Assembly: GCF_963665355.1 (NCBI RefSeq)
Contig: NZ_OY762229.1
Span: 3,968,001-4,032,000 of the forward strand
Direction of reading: 5' to 3'
DNA length: 64,000 nt
DNA from: an uncultured Desulfobacter sp.
GTDB taxonomy: Bacteria > Desulfobacterota > Desulfobacteria > Desulfobacterales > Desulfobacteraceae
The position numbers and the translations under genes are program-made. This document shows, in pieces, positions 1-8,759 of this stretch (position 1 is its first letter; the number at the start of each line of letters is the position of its first letter). The notes below the pieces were generated by a model, which was given only the letters and a program-made list of their open reading frames with translations, did no database searches and was not told where the DNA came from.

Positions 1-1016
1 GAAGGGTAGACGCCTCGAGAGATATCAATATAAAAGGCAATATCGGAGAAAATGAATCGTTTATTGATAGATCGAATTTCCGCACAATGGTTGTGTCCGG
101 CGGTAATCTGAACATATCTAAAAATATAGCCCAGGCCAAAATCGTGGCGTCACGGAGTGTTAACGCACAAAACTCCAATGTATTTTCAAGTGAAATCCAT
201 GCCTTGGAAACCATTATTTTAAATAATGTATATTCCAGTCCGGAGTATCCGTCGACCCTTGAAATCGGCAACATTCCAAATTATAAACTCGACGCCATCA
301 ACCGCTCAATAGATAAAGAGATAGCTGTTTTAAGAACGCTTCAAAAGCAGGACGAGTTGGATAAACTTGCATTGAAATTACAAAAGTATTTCAATACACA
401 AAATGAATATCTGGAAAAAAAACAAATACTCAGATATCTTATAAATGTCTGCAATGCTGATGAATTGAAACACTTAGAATCCCTTGGACAAAAAATTCAG
501 TTGTATGAGCCTTCCGGAGGAACAGATTTGTCAGATAATGGCGATGCTTTTTTAAATAATGAACACGCTCTGGCATATATGGAAGAAGAAATCAAACAGG
601 TCGAGGGGTTAAGTCTTGACCAACAGATAGATTACTTATCCCGGCAACGGGTTGAGGTCTCAAATCTGTGCCGGACAGCGGCAAATAGAACAGAGAGGTA
701 TACGGCCGAATACCGGGCCAGACAAAAATTCATTCTGGAAAAAGTATCTGAAAAACAGGTGGAAATTGATCAGCAGAAACAAAAAATTGAAACTCTCATG
801 ATTCAAAAGGATTTTCTCCTTTTCCATAAACAACCTGTAGCGTCGGTTTTCAAACCCATGATCCGTGTCAAAAACATGGTTGAAAAAAATACTGTTGTGA
901 AAGGAGCTCATTCCTCAATGGTAATCAAAGAATCCATTTATGGTGTTAAAATACAAGAGATCAAAGATGCAGTTACAGGTAACTATTTTATTTCCATAGA
1001 AGGATATTATGATTGA
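1..1016 (+). CDS. FapA-family (DUF342) protein, 5' end outside window
   Basis: The reading frame is open from base 3, so the gene starts before the window and about 338 residues are visible. The first part reads as a repetitive beta-helix (stretches such as INIKGNI, VSGGNLNISKNI and VNAQNSNVFSS), typical of the FapA/DUF342 domain. Then comes a long charged helical region with coiled-coil character (about visible residues 110-270) and a short C-terminal beta segment. FapA proteins are linked to flagellar assembly and cell-surface polysaccharide, but their biochemistry is poorly known. A chemoreceptor gene lies convergently downstream, which fits a motility setting. The family call rests on repeat pattern and architecture, and the N-terminal domain cannot be seen. 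Confidence 0.7.
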   Translation, partial: RVDASRDINIKGNIGENESFIDRSNFRTMVVSGGNLNISKNIAQAKIVASRSVNAQNSNVFSSEIHALETIILNNVYSSPEYPSTLEIGNIPNYKLDAINRSIDKEIAVLRTLQKQDELDKLALKLQKYFNTQNEYLEKKQILRYLINVCNADELKHLESLGQKIQLYEPSGGTDLSDNGDAFLNNEHALAYMEEEIKQVEGLSLDQQIDYLSRQRVEVSNLCRTAANRTERYTAEYRARQKFILEKVSEKQVEIDQQKQKIETLMIQKDFLLFHKQPVASVFKPMIRVKNMVEKNTVVKGAHSSMVIKESIYGVKIQEIKDAVTGNYFISIEGYYD

Positions 1017-1111
1017 TTTTTTTATATCCAAACATGACGGGGAAAAAATTTGTCTTCAAAATTGCTGCAATCGGCTAAAGTGTTTGACCGGTAAAAGGGA
1101 GGTCTGGCTCT

Positions 1112-3145
1112 TTAGACTTTAAACGCACCGATACTGCTATGAAGCTGGGCCGCAAGTTCCGACAGTGTTTTTGCACTCTGGTTCATATCCGTTCCTTCCC
1201 GGGATATATCCGTGGCAATGGTACTCACCCCCGCGATGTCCTGAGATAATTCGGCGGCAGCATTGGAGCTTTGGGCAATATTTTGGCTGACCTCTCCCAG
1301 ACCGTCAGAGGCCTGCTCAATATTTTCCGCCACATGGTTTGCTGATTTCGAGTGCTCGTCTACTTCATGGGCAATTTTGGAAACAATTTCAGATACCTTT
1401 GATATAATGGAGGTTATTTTCTCCACATCTTTGACCGTGTTGCCGGTGGAATCCTGAATCCCTTTGATTTTATTTGTGATTTCAAGGGTTGCGCCGGCTG
1501 TTTGGCTGGCCAGATTTTTAATTTCATTGGCCACAACGGCAAATCCCCGACCCGCTTCTCCGGCTCTGGCCGCTTCAATGGTCGCATTCAAGGCAAGAAG
1601 ATTGGTCTGCTCTGCGATTTCAGTGATCACCTCAACCACTTTACCGATATCTTTTGCCGCCCCTCCCAAATCCACCACCCTGGATGATGCGGATTGGACC
1701 TGGTAATAGGCCTCATCAGAGATCTGTCGGGCGGTATGACAATCCTGGGCCACCTGATTCAGGCCGGATTTCATTGCTCCTGCAGCCAGGGAGACGGAAT
1801 CAAGATTTACAGAGGCCTGCTCCCCGGCAGCCGCCACAGAATTCATACTCTGGCTCATCTCCTCGGTTGCTGCCGCAGCGGCCTGGGTCATGGAGGATAA
1901 GTCATCAGAACTTTTATCTAATTTTTCAGATGTGCGTTGCAGGTGCCCGGACGAGTCGGAAACAATAGTTGAGTTGTTCCCGATTTGCATCACAAGTTCA
2001 TGAATCCGTCCCACAAATGCGTTAAACCAACTTGCCACTTCTCCGATTTCGTTTTGTGCTTCCACCTGGATCCGGCGCGTCAGATCACCTTCACCCTGGG
2101 CAATATCCTTTAACGCCTCCACAACCTTTTCCAGGGGTTTGATCAGCCTGGACAAAAAAATAAACAACGACAGTATGCTTACAATCATTATCCCGCCAAG
2201 AATCAAAGGCTTGAGAATAAAAATTTTATTTTCTACTCTTGCAGAAGCTGAATAGTCCAGAACAAGCCAATACCTGTAATTATTTTTGTTAGCATCCTGC
2301 ACTTCAATGGGATAAAGTTTATAAAATGAGCGAATTAATCCGGTTTTCAGGCTTTGCTCTTTTTCCTGTGGCGGTTCAGCCTCCGATTTTTTTAACGATT
2401 CCGGTGTGCATACGGCGTTCAGTTTGAGCACGAAACTGGTGTTGGAAGGAGCATTCTTTCTTTTTTCCGCAGATATCTGTTCAAGAAATGTGCTGTCGCA
2501 GGCCCCGGTAAAGGTTGAATCGGATCCCTGATATCCCACATACCCTTTCACTATTTTCGCAAAAGACGCTGCAAGGTCCTCAATGGGCAGCTCACAAGCC
2601 GCTATGCCTATCACCTGGTCATCATCGTTGACGACTGCCGTGGCAATAATAAAGACAACCTTGCCGCTTGATTCAACACAGGTACCTTGATTTTCCCATG
2701 TTTTTTCTGATTTGGCATATAATTTCAGCAGTCCGTCCGTCATAAATATGTTGTCGTCAGCAAGAGAATTTTGATCCCGCTTTGAGAAAACAACCCTGTG
2801 GTTTTTATCCAGCAACACCAGTTTGCGAATTTTTATGCCTTCAGAAAGGGTTATGAACAGACCGTCGATAATCTGCAGAGTCGGGGTCTCCCTGCTGCCT
2901 TCCAGATACGCAATGACCTCCTCGGAGGCCACAAAGGTTTGAAGGGTATCGCTTGTCCGTTTTATGTGGGCTTTTTCGTTTTCAACTCTGACATCATCAA
3001 AGACATGGATCATAAATTTGTCTGAGAATTTGTCTTTTACATTACTGGAAAAGAAATCAAAAACGACGATCAGTGCTGAGCAAACAAAAAGAATGACTGC
3101 CACCCAGAACGTGATCTTTAATTTTAAAGAACGCGGTTTTTTCAT
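1112..3145 (-). CDS. Methyl-accepting chemotaxis protein
   Basis: This 677-residue transmembrane chemoreceptor has TM helix 1 at about residues 9-30 and a large periplasmic sensor of about 280 residues (Cache-like by size and position). TM helix 2 is at about 310-335, followed by a HAMP segment and a long signalling coiled coil. The highly conserved hairpin tip is present ([20 protein letters not shown] and the following [10 protein letters not shown]). It would sense a small molecule in the periplasm and control CheA. The sensor ligand cannot be told from sequence. The ATG is preceded by a weak AGG-type ribosome site, and the gene stands alone on the minus strand. Confidence 0.95.
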   Translation of the reverse strand: MKKPRSLKLKITFWVAVILFVCSALIVVFDFFSSNVKDKFSDKFMIHVFDDVRVENEKAHIKRTSDTLQTFVASEEVIAYLEGSRETPTLQIIDGLFITLSEGIKIRKLVLLDKNHRVVFSKRDQNSLADDNIFMTDGLLKLYAKSEKTWENQGTCVESSGKVVFIIATAVVNDDDQVIGIAACELPIEDLAASFAKIVKGYVGYQGSDSTFTGACDSTFLEQISAEKRKNAPSNTSFVLKLNAVCTPESLKKSEAEPPQEKEQSLKTGLIRSFYKLYPIEVQDANKNNYRYWLVLDYSASARVENKIFILKPLILGGIMIVSILSLFIFLSRLIKPLEKVVEALKDIAQGEGDLTRRIQVEAQNEIGEVASWFNAFVGRIHELVMQIGNNSTIVSDSSGHLQRTSEKLDKSSDDLSSMTQAAAAATEEMSQSMNSVAAAGEQASVNLDSVSLAAGAMKSGLNQVAQDCHTARQISDEAYYQVQSASSRVVDLGGAAKDIGKVVEVITEIAEQTNLLALNATIEAARAGEAGRGFAVVANEIKNLASQTAGATLEITNKIKGIQDSTGNTVKDVEKITSIISKVSEIVSKIAHEVDEHSKSANHVAENIEQASDGLGEVSQNIAQSSNAAAELSQDIAGVSTIATDISREGTDMNQSAKTLSELAAQLHSSIGAFKV

Positions 3146-3229
3146 TGCAGCCTGCTTGGAATTTACCTTAATATAGATTTTAGGGTAATGAGATATCTAC
3201 ACTCTTGTACAGTCGGCCTTATATTTCAA

Positions 3230-3832
3230 TTACTGGGTAACTTTGCCGCGCAGGTATTTGGTAATTCTTCTTTTAAGCTTCGGGTCTGACAGAATATGTT
3301 TTTCCAAATTCGGATAGCCTTCCCTGAACCATACAACCTTATCGATACTAAGTCCGTACTCCTTTATACTTCTTAATGCGGCATTGTAGCTTCTATGACA
3401 TTTGGGGCCCTGGCAGAAGAAAATAACAGTGACGGCGTTAACATTCGGGTCAATCGTCTCCATGGCTGTAACAAGTTTCTCTTTTGTGATGGCATTCGGG
3501 GCATCAGCGTCGGGAATCGCAACCCCCTGGAGATCGCATACCAGGTTTACGGCATTTTTTATTGTGCCTATCTCAAGAAATGATCCAGGCCTTGTGTCCA
3601 CCCACAGATACTTTGCATCTTTATCTTTCAGGGCCGGGATTGCCTCTTCAAGATCCCATATGACAATCCCGGAGGGAAGCATTTTAAGACTATGGTCTAA
3701 GAATTGTTCGGGGATTCGTCCTTTGTCCACTTCTTCACACTCTTTGCAGTCAGTGGCCGCAAAAACTGAACCGATCAAGAGTAAAAGCATTAAACTAATA
3801 GTAAGGGAAAAAACAGACAGTCTTTTTAACAT
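3230..3832 (-). CDS. Secreted rhodanese-like domain protein
   Basis: The 200-residue protein begins with a clear signal peptide (Lys/Arg then a long Leu/Ile/Val core ending in VFA-A), so it is exported. A CxxC pair follows directly (TDCKECEE). The rest is one rhodanese domain: the substrate-entry segment reads YLWVDTRPGSFLEIGTI, and the loop FFCQGPKCHRSYNAA carries the candidate catalytic cysteine in the usual position before the helix. Rhodaneses move sulfane sulfur, and a periplasmic copy in a sulfur-metabolising bacterium is plausible. The actual donor and acceptor are unknown. The ATG follows a strong AGGAGG site. Confidence 0.88.
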   Translation of the reverse strand: MLKRLSVFSLTISLMLLLLIGSVFAATDCKECEEVDKGRIPEQFLDHSLKMLPSGIVIWDLEEAIPALKDKDAKYLWVDTRPGSFLEIGTIKNAVNLVCDLQGVAIPDADAPNAITKEKLVTAMETIDPNVNAVTVIFFCQGPKCHRSYNAALRSIKEYGLSIDKVVWFREGYPNLEKHILSDPKLKRRITKYLRGKVTQ

Positions 3833-4123
3833 AAGAACCTCCTCATGGAATAAAAATATTATTTTTTGGGAAGAGTTAAAGATCAGATAACAAAAAATAG
3901 AATAATAATGGCCATCTTGTCAAGGAATTCTATCGGATAAAGCATGGGCGAGAACATGTTACATAGAGGAATCTGATCAGAAGATTGTCGTTTCCTGCCA
4001 GGCGACCCCTCCGGTATCCCTACGATTGCCATCAAAAAAAAAGTATTATATGATTGCTGAAATGGTATCCAGGAGGCTTGAAAAAATTTTAACCTTTATC
4101 CTGGACAAATCAGTTGGAGAATA

Positions 4124-5698
4124 ATGTTCGGATATAAAGCCGTTTTTTTTCTATTTATTGGTGTTGCCTGCATTCTGCTTTTTTTTTACCGTCATTATCC
4201 TGACCGTGCCGTTGCAGACTATATTGAACAAAACGTCCAGGAAATAGCTCCGGGACTTAACCTTGATATCCTGGATACTGATTTGTGCTTTCCTTTAGGC
4301 CTTCATGCAGGCAATGTCCGGATGTCATGGAAAAATCAACCAAGCCTTGACCCGGTTCAGGTTGAACTGGGCCCGGTTAAAAGTGTCCTCAAATTAAAAC
4401 CGCTTTGGAATCGTACCATTCAAATTGGTTTTTCAGCCGATATCTGGAAAGGAAGGTTAACCGGCCTTGCCACCATCAAGGATTTTAGATTCGATCATCT
4501 GTCCATGGACTCTGGGTTTATAGGACTGGACACCCAAGAAATTTTATCCACTCTGAAAATTAACAATTTGTCATGCAAAGGACCGGTAAACGGCACAATT
4601 CAAACAACGATTACCAACGGTCGTGTGGAAAACTGGAAGGCAGACATAACAGCAGAAGACATAGATCTTCAATGGTTCAAAGCCATACCGGTGGCCGGGA
4701 GGTCCTCTTTTTCAACGGCGATGATCTCTTGTGAAAGAACAGGCCAGGGCCCCATCCGGATCACGACAGGCAGACTCACCGGGAAACAGGGCGATATCCA
4801 GTTGTCAGGGGAAATACGGCCCGCCTTTTTGTTTGTGAAATCGCGACTTGACCTGACCGTTAAATTTTTCGCCCCTTCCCGGGAAATTAAAGATCAAGGC
4901 GTCCAGAAGCACCTCAATAAGATATCCGATACTAATTTAATTACTTTTATCTTGACAGGTACTCCGGAAAATCCAAACCTGGAACTTGCAAATTTGCCCA
5001 ACCTGTTGTCCAATACGCCCCAGCCTGTGGCAAAGGTAGATAGACAGGTACAGATCAAAAACGTGCCCACGCCTCATCTCCTCTTAAAGAATACCCTGAA
5101 AATAGATAGTCCCGACCTTGATCTTGAATTGATGGGCACTGTCGTGGGAAACGGGCTTGAGCCCATGGCCATCATAAAAAAGAAAAATGGAAAAACCGAA
5201 CGGCTGTATATCCAGGGTGAAACAGTAGACAGGGCGAAAATTGTGAAGATCATGCGACGGCAGGTTGTTTTTCTGGTGAACGGAAAACAACAATTGCTAT
5301 CCATGGCAGATCCAGATATATTAACTGAGCAGAATCCGGCATCCGAGACCGGTACCAGTGATGTTTCCAAAGAGTTTACGTTGACAAAAAGCGATGTGAC
5401 CGGCATGATGCACAACATCAATACATTAAGCGATCAGATCCGGGTCAAGCCCCATTTACGCAAAAATCAGACTGATGGATATCGTATCAGCAGTCTTGTC
5501 AAAATGTCCTTATTATATGAAAAACTGGGTCTGCGCCAGGGAGATATCGTCACTGAGATAAATGGACTACCAATGGATTCTTTAAATAATTTTGCCGTAT
5601 TATACAACCAGTTAATCCAGGACAAGCTTGACAGCGATATTGAAATTCAAATTGAGCGAAATGGAAAGTCCGTGTTACTTTTATACCGGATCAATTAA
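4124..5698 (+). CDS. GspN-GspC fusion, type II secretion component
   Basis: This is a 524-residue protein with one N-terminal membrane helix (about residues 5-22). The next roughly 270 residues resemble bacterial GspN: a membrane anchor followed by a beta-rich domain with phrases such as FPLGLHAGNVRM and DIWKGRLTGLA. Residues about 325-400 match the homology region of GspC (LELMGTV, then IQGETVDRAKIVKIMRRQVV and a VNGKQQ strand). The end, about 440-524, is a PDZ domain (LGLRQGDIVTEINGLPMDS). GspC normally links the inner-membrane platform to the secretin. Here both parts lie in one chain and no other gsp gene is nearby. The start has a GGAGAAT ribosome site. Domain assignment is by reading, not by profile search. 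Confidence 0.75.
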   Translation: MFGYKAVFFLFIGVACILLFFYRHYPDRAVADYIEQNVQEIAPGLNLDILDTDLCFPLGLHAGNVRMSWKNQPSLDPVQVELGPVKSVLKLKPLWNRTIQIGFSADIWKGRLTGLATIKDFRFDHLSMDSGFIGLDTQEILSTLKINNLSCKGPVNGTIQTTITNGRVENWKADITAEDIDLQWFKAIPVAGRSSFSTAMISCERTGQGPIRITTGRLTGKQGDIQLSGEIRPAFLFVKSRLDLTVKFFAPSREIKDQGVQKHLNKISDTNLITFILTGTPENPNLELANLPNLLSNTPQPVAKVDRQVQIKNVPTPHLLLKNTLKIDSPDLDLELMGTVVGNGLEPMAIIKKKNGKTERLYIQGETVDRAKIVKIMRRQVVFLVNGKQQLLSMADPDILTEQNPASETGTSDVSKEFTLTKSDVTGMMHNINTLSDQIRVKPHLRKNQTDGYRISSLVKMSLLYEKLGLRQGDIVTEINGLPMDSLNNFAVLYNQLIQDKLDSDIEIQIERNGKSVLLLYRIN

Positions 5699-5778
5699 GC
5701 GAGAAGAGCCAACGCGTTTGCAATACCAGCTACCGATTGTTAAAGCCCATTCTATCTTTATATATAAGGACCGTTTGT

Positions 5779-7581
5779 ATGAAATGTATGAACCTCATCT
5801 ATAAAGATCCTGACGATTTAATGAAAATTCGGGATGATCTGAGCCGTTATTTGCCAGAAAACATCCTGATCCAGGTTTTTTGCGGTATTTCAGATATCGA
5901 TGCGGTGAACAGCCTTCGATCGCTGCTTTGCGCACTTTTTCCCGGCAGTGCCGTGATTGGTACAAGCTCGGCAGGAGAAATTTTAAACGCAAATATTGTG
6001 CAAGAATCCATTGTAATCAGCTTTACCGCTTTTGAAAATATCAGGGCCAGATCTGCATTAGTCGATCAGAATGACGATTTGACGGCCGGGGGTAAAGATA
6101 TGGCAGACGCGCTTGATGACAATAAAGTTAAATGCATAATTGTCCTGGGTTGCGGACTTAAAGAAGGTAATTATGTCAACGCCTTTCCTTTCCTTAAAGC
6201 CTTGAACGGCAGGCTTAGCAATGCTGTCATAGCCGGCGGCCTGGCCGCTGGCTATGATGAACAGCAAAGCCGGGTTTTTGTGTTTACCGAACATGGCTTC
6301 ACTGAACACGGTTTTGCGGCTGCGGCACTTTCAGGTGCCAACTTATGCGTCACCACTGCCCATAATTTAAGCTGGACGCCCATTGGAAAAAAGATGACCA
6401 TCACCCATGCAAAGGATGGCAGACTCTACAGCATTGATGACAAATCCGTTAAGGATATATACCGGCAGTATCTGGGCATTGAATCCGGCCCCTCATCTTT
6501 GACCCTGATGAATCATTTTCCGCTTATGATAGAACGACGCGGCATGCAGGTTACCAATCCTGTTTTGTCTGTAAACCGTGACGGGTCTTTTAATGTTCTG
6601 GAAAAATTTGAAATCGGGGAACAGGTGCGCTTCAGTTATTGTGATGCAGGTCTCCAGGAAAAAGGGGCCAGACAGATGGGAAAACAACTGGCCGGATGTC
6701 AACCCGAAGCCTTTTTCATCTATTCCTGTGAATTCAGGAGAAATATTTTTGAAGACGACATTGTTGCTGATATGACTGTTGTGCAGAACGGTCCGGCTTC
6801 AGCCGGTTTTTTCACCTTTGGTGAATGTTATACCGACAAGACGAAAACCCCTCGGTTTTTACAGCAGACCATGACTGTACTGGCCCTGTCTGAATCTGAT
6901 ACCTGCAAAATTTCTGACGAGGAAGAAGAGTTCACGGAAAAAATAGAACTGCCAAAGGCGGCTTTAAAACGTTTCAAGCTTTTAAAAGCCATGAGCCATC
7001 TTGTGAGCAGCACAACCCGGGAACTCGAGATGAAAAACAGGCAACTGGAACAACTTGCCAATAAAGATGGTCTCACCGGGCTTTTCAACCGCCGTTTTTT
7101 TGATGATACGCTGGACCGCCAGCTGAAAGAGCATGGTCGTTCAGGCGCGCCTTTGTCCCTGATCCTGATGGACGTTGACTTTTTTAAGCAGTTCAATGAC
7201 CATTACGGCCATGTGGCAGGGGATGATTGTCTTCGCGGGATCTCCCATCTGCTTCAAAGCCTGATGAGACGGGTTTCGGACATGGCATTTCGTTATGGTG
7301 GAGAGGAGTTTATCTGTATTCTGCCGGCTACGGCCCATCCGGGTGCGCTGCAAAAAGCAGAAATTCTCAGATCCGGTGTTCAAGACCTGGAGATTCCCCA
7401 CGAACTATCACAGGTGGCCGAGTGTGTCACTGTCAGCTTAGGGGTTATTACCCTGACCGACAATCGGGAAATTTCCCCCCAGGCATTAACAAAAGCCTGT
7501 GACGAGCAACTTTACGAGGCCAAACACGCAGGAAGAAATTGTTTGCAGGGAAAAAACATGAGTGGAAATACAGATGTCTGA
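5779..7581 (+). CDS. FIST sensor-diguanylate cyclase (GGDEF)
   Basis: The predicted product has 600 residues and no membrane helix. Residues about 10-390 form FIST_N and FIST_C sensory domains (ALFPGSAVIGTSSAGEIL is typical of FIST_N; the C-terminal half has FIYSCEFRR). A short coiled linker leads to a GGDEF domain with the active-site loop RYGGEEFICILP, the entry motif DGLTGLFNRRFFDD and the LILMDVDFFKQFND strand. It should make cyclic di-GMP in response to a small ligand. I chose the ATG at 5779 because it follows ATAAGGA. An upstream TTG at 5737 would add 14 residues but lacks a ribosome site. No inhibitory RxxD site was looked for exhaustively. Confidence 0.9.
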   Translation: MKCMNLIYKDPDDLMKIRDDLSRYLPENILIQVFCGISDIDAVNSLRSLLCALFPGSAVIGTSSAGEILNANIVQESIVISFTAFENIRARSALVDQNDDLTAGGKDMADALDDNKVKCIIVLGCGLKEGNYVNAFPFLKALNGRLSNAVIAGGLAAGYDEQQSRVFVFTEHGFTEHGFAAAALSGANLCVTTAHNLSWTPIGKKMTITHAKDGRLYSIDDKSVKDIYRQYLGIESGPSSLTLMNHFPLMIERRGMQVTNPVLSVNRDGSFNVLEKFEIGEQVRFSYCDAGLQEKGARQMGKQLAGCQPEAFFIYSCEFRRNIFEDDIVADMTVVQNGPASAGFFTFGECYTDKTKTPRFLQQTMTVLALSESDTCKISDEEEEFTEKIELPKAALKRFKLLKAMSHLVSSTTRELEMKNRQLEQLANKDGLTGLFNRRFFDDTLDRQLKEHGRSGAPLSLILMDVDFFKQFNDHYGHVAGDDCLRGISHLLQSLMRRVSDMAFRYGGEEFICILPATAHPGALQKAEILRSGVQDLEIPHELSQVAECVTVSLGVITLTDNREISPQALTKACDEQLYEAKHAGRNCLQGKNMSGNTDV

Positions 7582-7684
7582 TTCATACCAGTGATTTTAT
7601 CATTTTTCCCTGGGCCCGGACTTGAAAACACTTCCAAAAAAGCTTAGGCTAACCCGTAATATGTTTTTTTAAAGGAAAAAAGCC

Positions 7685-8383
7685 ATGTTGACACAGACTA
7701 TTACATTTCCGGCAGCCTTTGCCGCGGGCCTTCTGTCCTTTCTGTCCCCTTGTGTGCTGCCGTTAATCCCTGCTTATTTCAGCTTTATTACGGGTCTGTC
7801 CCTGGATGAACTGACTGCAGATGACAAAGACGTACGAAAAAAAGTCATTCTGTCCACCCTGGCCTATGTAGCCGGGTTTTCCTTTATTTTTATCCTGTTC
7901 GGGGCATCAGCCTCTTTTCTCGGCGGGCTGGCCTCCCGGTATTCCTGGGTTGTGCGTTATGTGGGGGGCGGCATTATCCTGGTCTTTGGACTGCATTTGC
8001 TCGGCATCATCAATATCAAAAGTTTTCAGTTTGAGCGTAAATTTCGTGTAAAAGAGACCCCCTTCCATCTGTTGGGCACCTTTGTGATCGGCATGGCCTT
8101 TGGCGCAGGCTGGAGTCCGTGCATCGGCCCCATGCTGGGCAGCATTCTTATTGTGGCAGGCAGCCAGGACACCATCCTCAAAGGCGTGCTTCTGCTGGCC
8201 ACTTATTCCGCAGGCATGGCCCTGCCATTTATTTTAATATCCATTTTCATCAACTCCATGCTCAGTTTCATGAAAAGGGCCACCCGGGTCATGGGTATTA
8301 TCAATAAATGCGCAGGTGGACTGCTCATTGCCATTGGGTTGCTTCTGATTTTTGACAAATTCCGACTCCTGGCAGCCTTTTAA
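7685..8383 (+). CDS. ccdA: CcdA-type thiol-disulfide membrane transporter
   Basis: The protein is 232 residues with six predicted membrane helices. The two redox cysteines of the CcdA family are present in LSFLSPCVLP (helix 1) and GAGWSPCIGPMLG (helix 4), the usual pseudo-symmetric arrangement. CcdA carries reducing equivalents from cytoplasmic thioredoxin to periplasmic partners, for example in cytochrome c maturation. The partner is not in the window. The copper chaperone and copper ATPase genes follow after 169 bases; cytochrome biogenesis and copper handling often sit together, but a shared transcript is only possible. RBS is AGGAAAA. Confidence 0.93.
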   Translation: MLTQTITFPAAFAAGLLSFLSPCVLPLIPAYFSFITGLSLDELTADDKDVRKKVILSTLAYVAGFSFIFILFGASASFLGGLASRYSWVVRYVGGGIILVFGLHLLGIINIKSFQFERKFRVKETPFHLLGTFVIGMAFGAGWSPCIGPMLGSILIVAGSQDTILKGVLLLATYSAGMALPFILISIFINSMLSFMKRATRVMGIINKCAGGLLIAIGLLLIFDKFRLLAAF

Positions 8384-8466
8384 AAAAAGTTGAAATCCAT
8401 TTGCCCCTATCACCTCTCGTTACAAAATAAATAGAAGTCTTGGCAAACTTTTTATGTGTTTGCGTA

Positions 8467-8500
8467 TTGACACGGTTTAAATTGTCTTTAACTTAATCAA
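8467..8500 (+). promoter_or_regulatory. Candidate promoter of the copper genes
   Basis: A consensus TTGACA stands at 8467-8472. About 16-17 bases later comes a poor, AT-rich -10 candidate around TAACTT. It lies roughly 60 bases before copZ in the gap after ccdA. No copper-sensor operator could be recognised by eye, so this is a weak call. Confidence 0.3.
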
Positions 8501-8552
8501 TCATGACATAAGCCAGATAAACAGCAACTATCTTACTATTGAGGATGTGGAT

Positions 8553-8753
8553 ATGGAAAAGAATTTAAGTGTCGAAGGAATGTCCTGCAAACATTGCGTC
8601 AACCGGGTAAAAAGATACCTGGAAACAGTTGGAACTGATGTCACGGTAGACCTTGAAGGAAAAAAGGCCTATTTTAATGCCCGGGACAATGTGGATATGA
8701 ACTCTGTTATCAAGGATATCTCTGAATTCGGATTTACGGCTAAAGAGATCTGA
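8553..8753 (+). CDS. CopZ-like heavy-metal chaperone
   Basis: This small protein of 66 residues is a single HMA domain with the metal site GMSCKHC near the N-terminus and the usual beta-alpha-beta-beta-alpha-beta length. It should bind Cu(I) and hand it to the ATPase encoded six bases downstream. The ATG at 8553 has GAGG at good spacing; a GTG two codons earlier is also possible. The proximity to the ATPase gene implies one transcript and possibly translational coupling. Confidence 0.88.
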   Translation: MEKNLSVEGMSCKHCVNRVKRYLETVGTDVTVDLEGKKAYFNARDNVDMNSVIKDISEFGFTAKEI

Positions 8754-8759
8754 ACAGCC

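Noticed and set aside
1009-1122. 37-codon frame overlapping the fapA end, with four cysteines
   Set aside because: No ribosome site of its own, and it overlaps both the FapA-family gene and the chemoreceptor gene end. Too little evidence to call.
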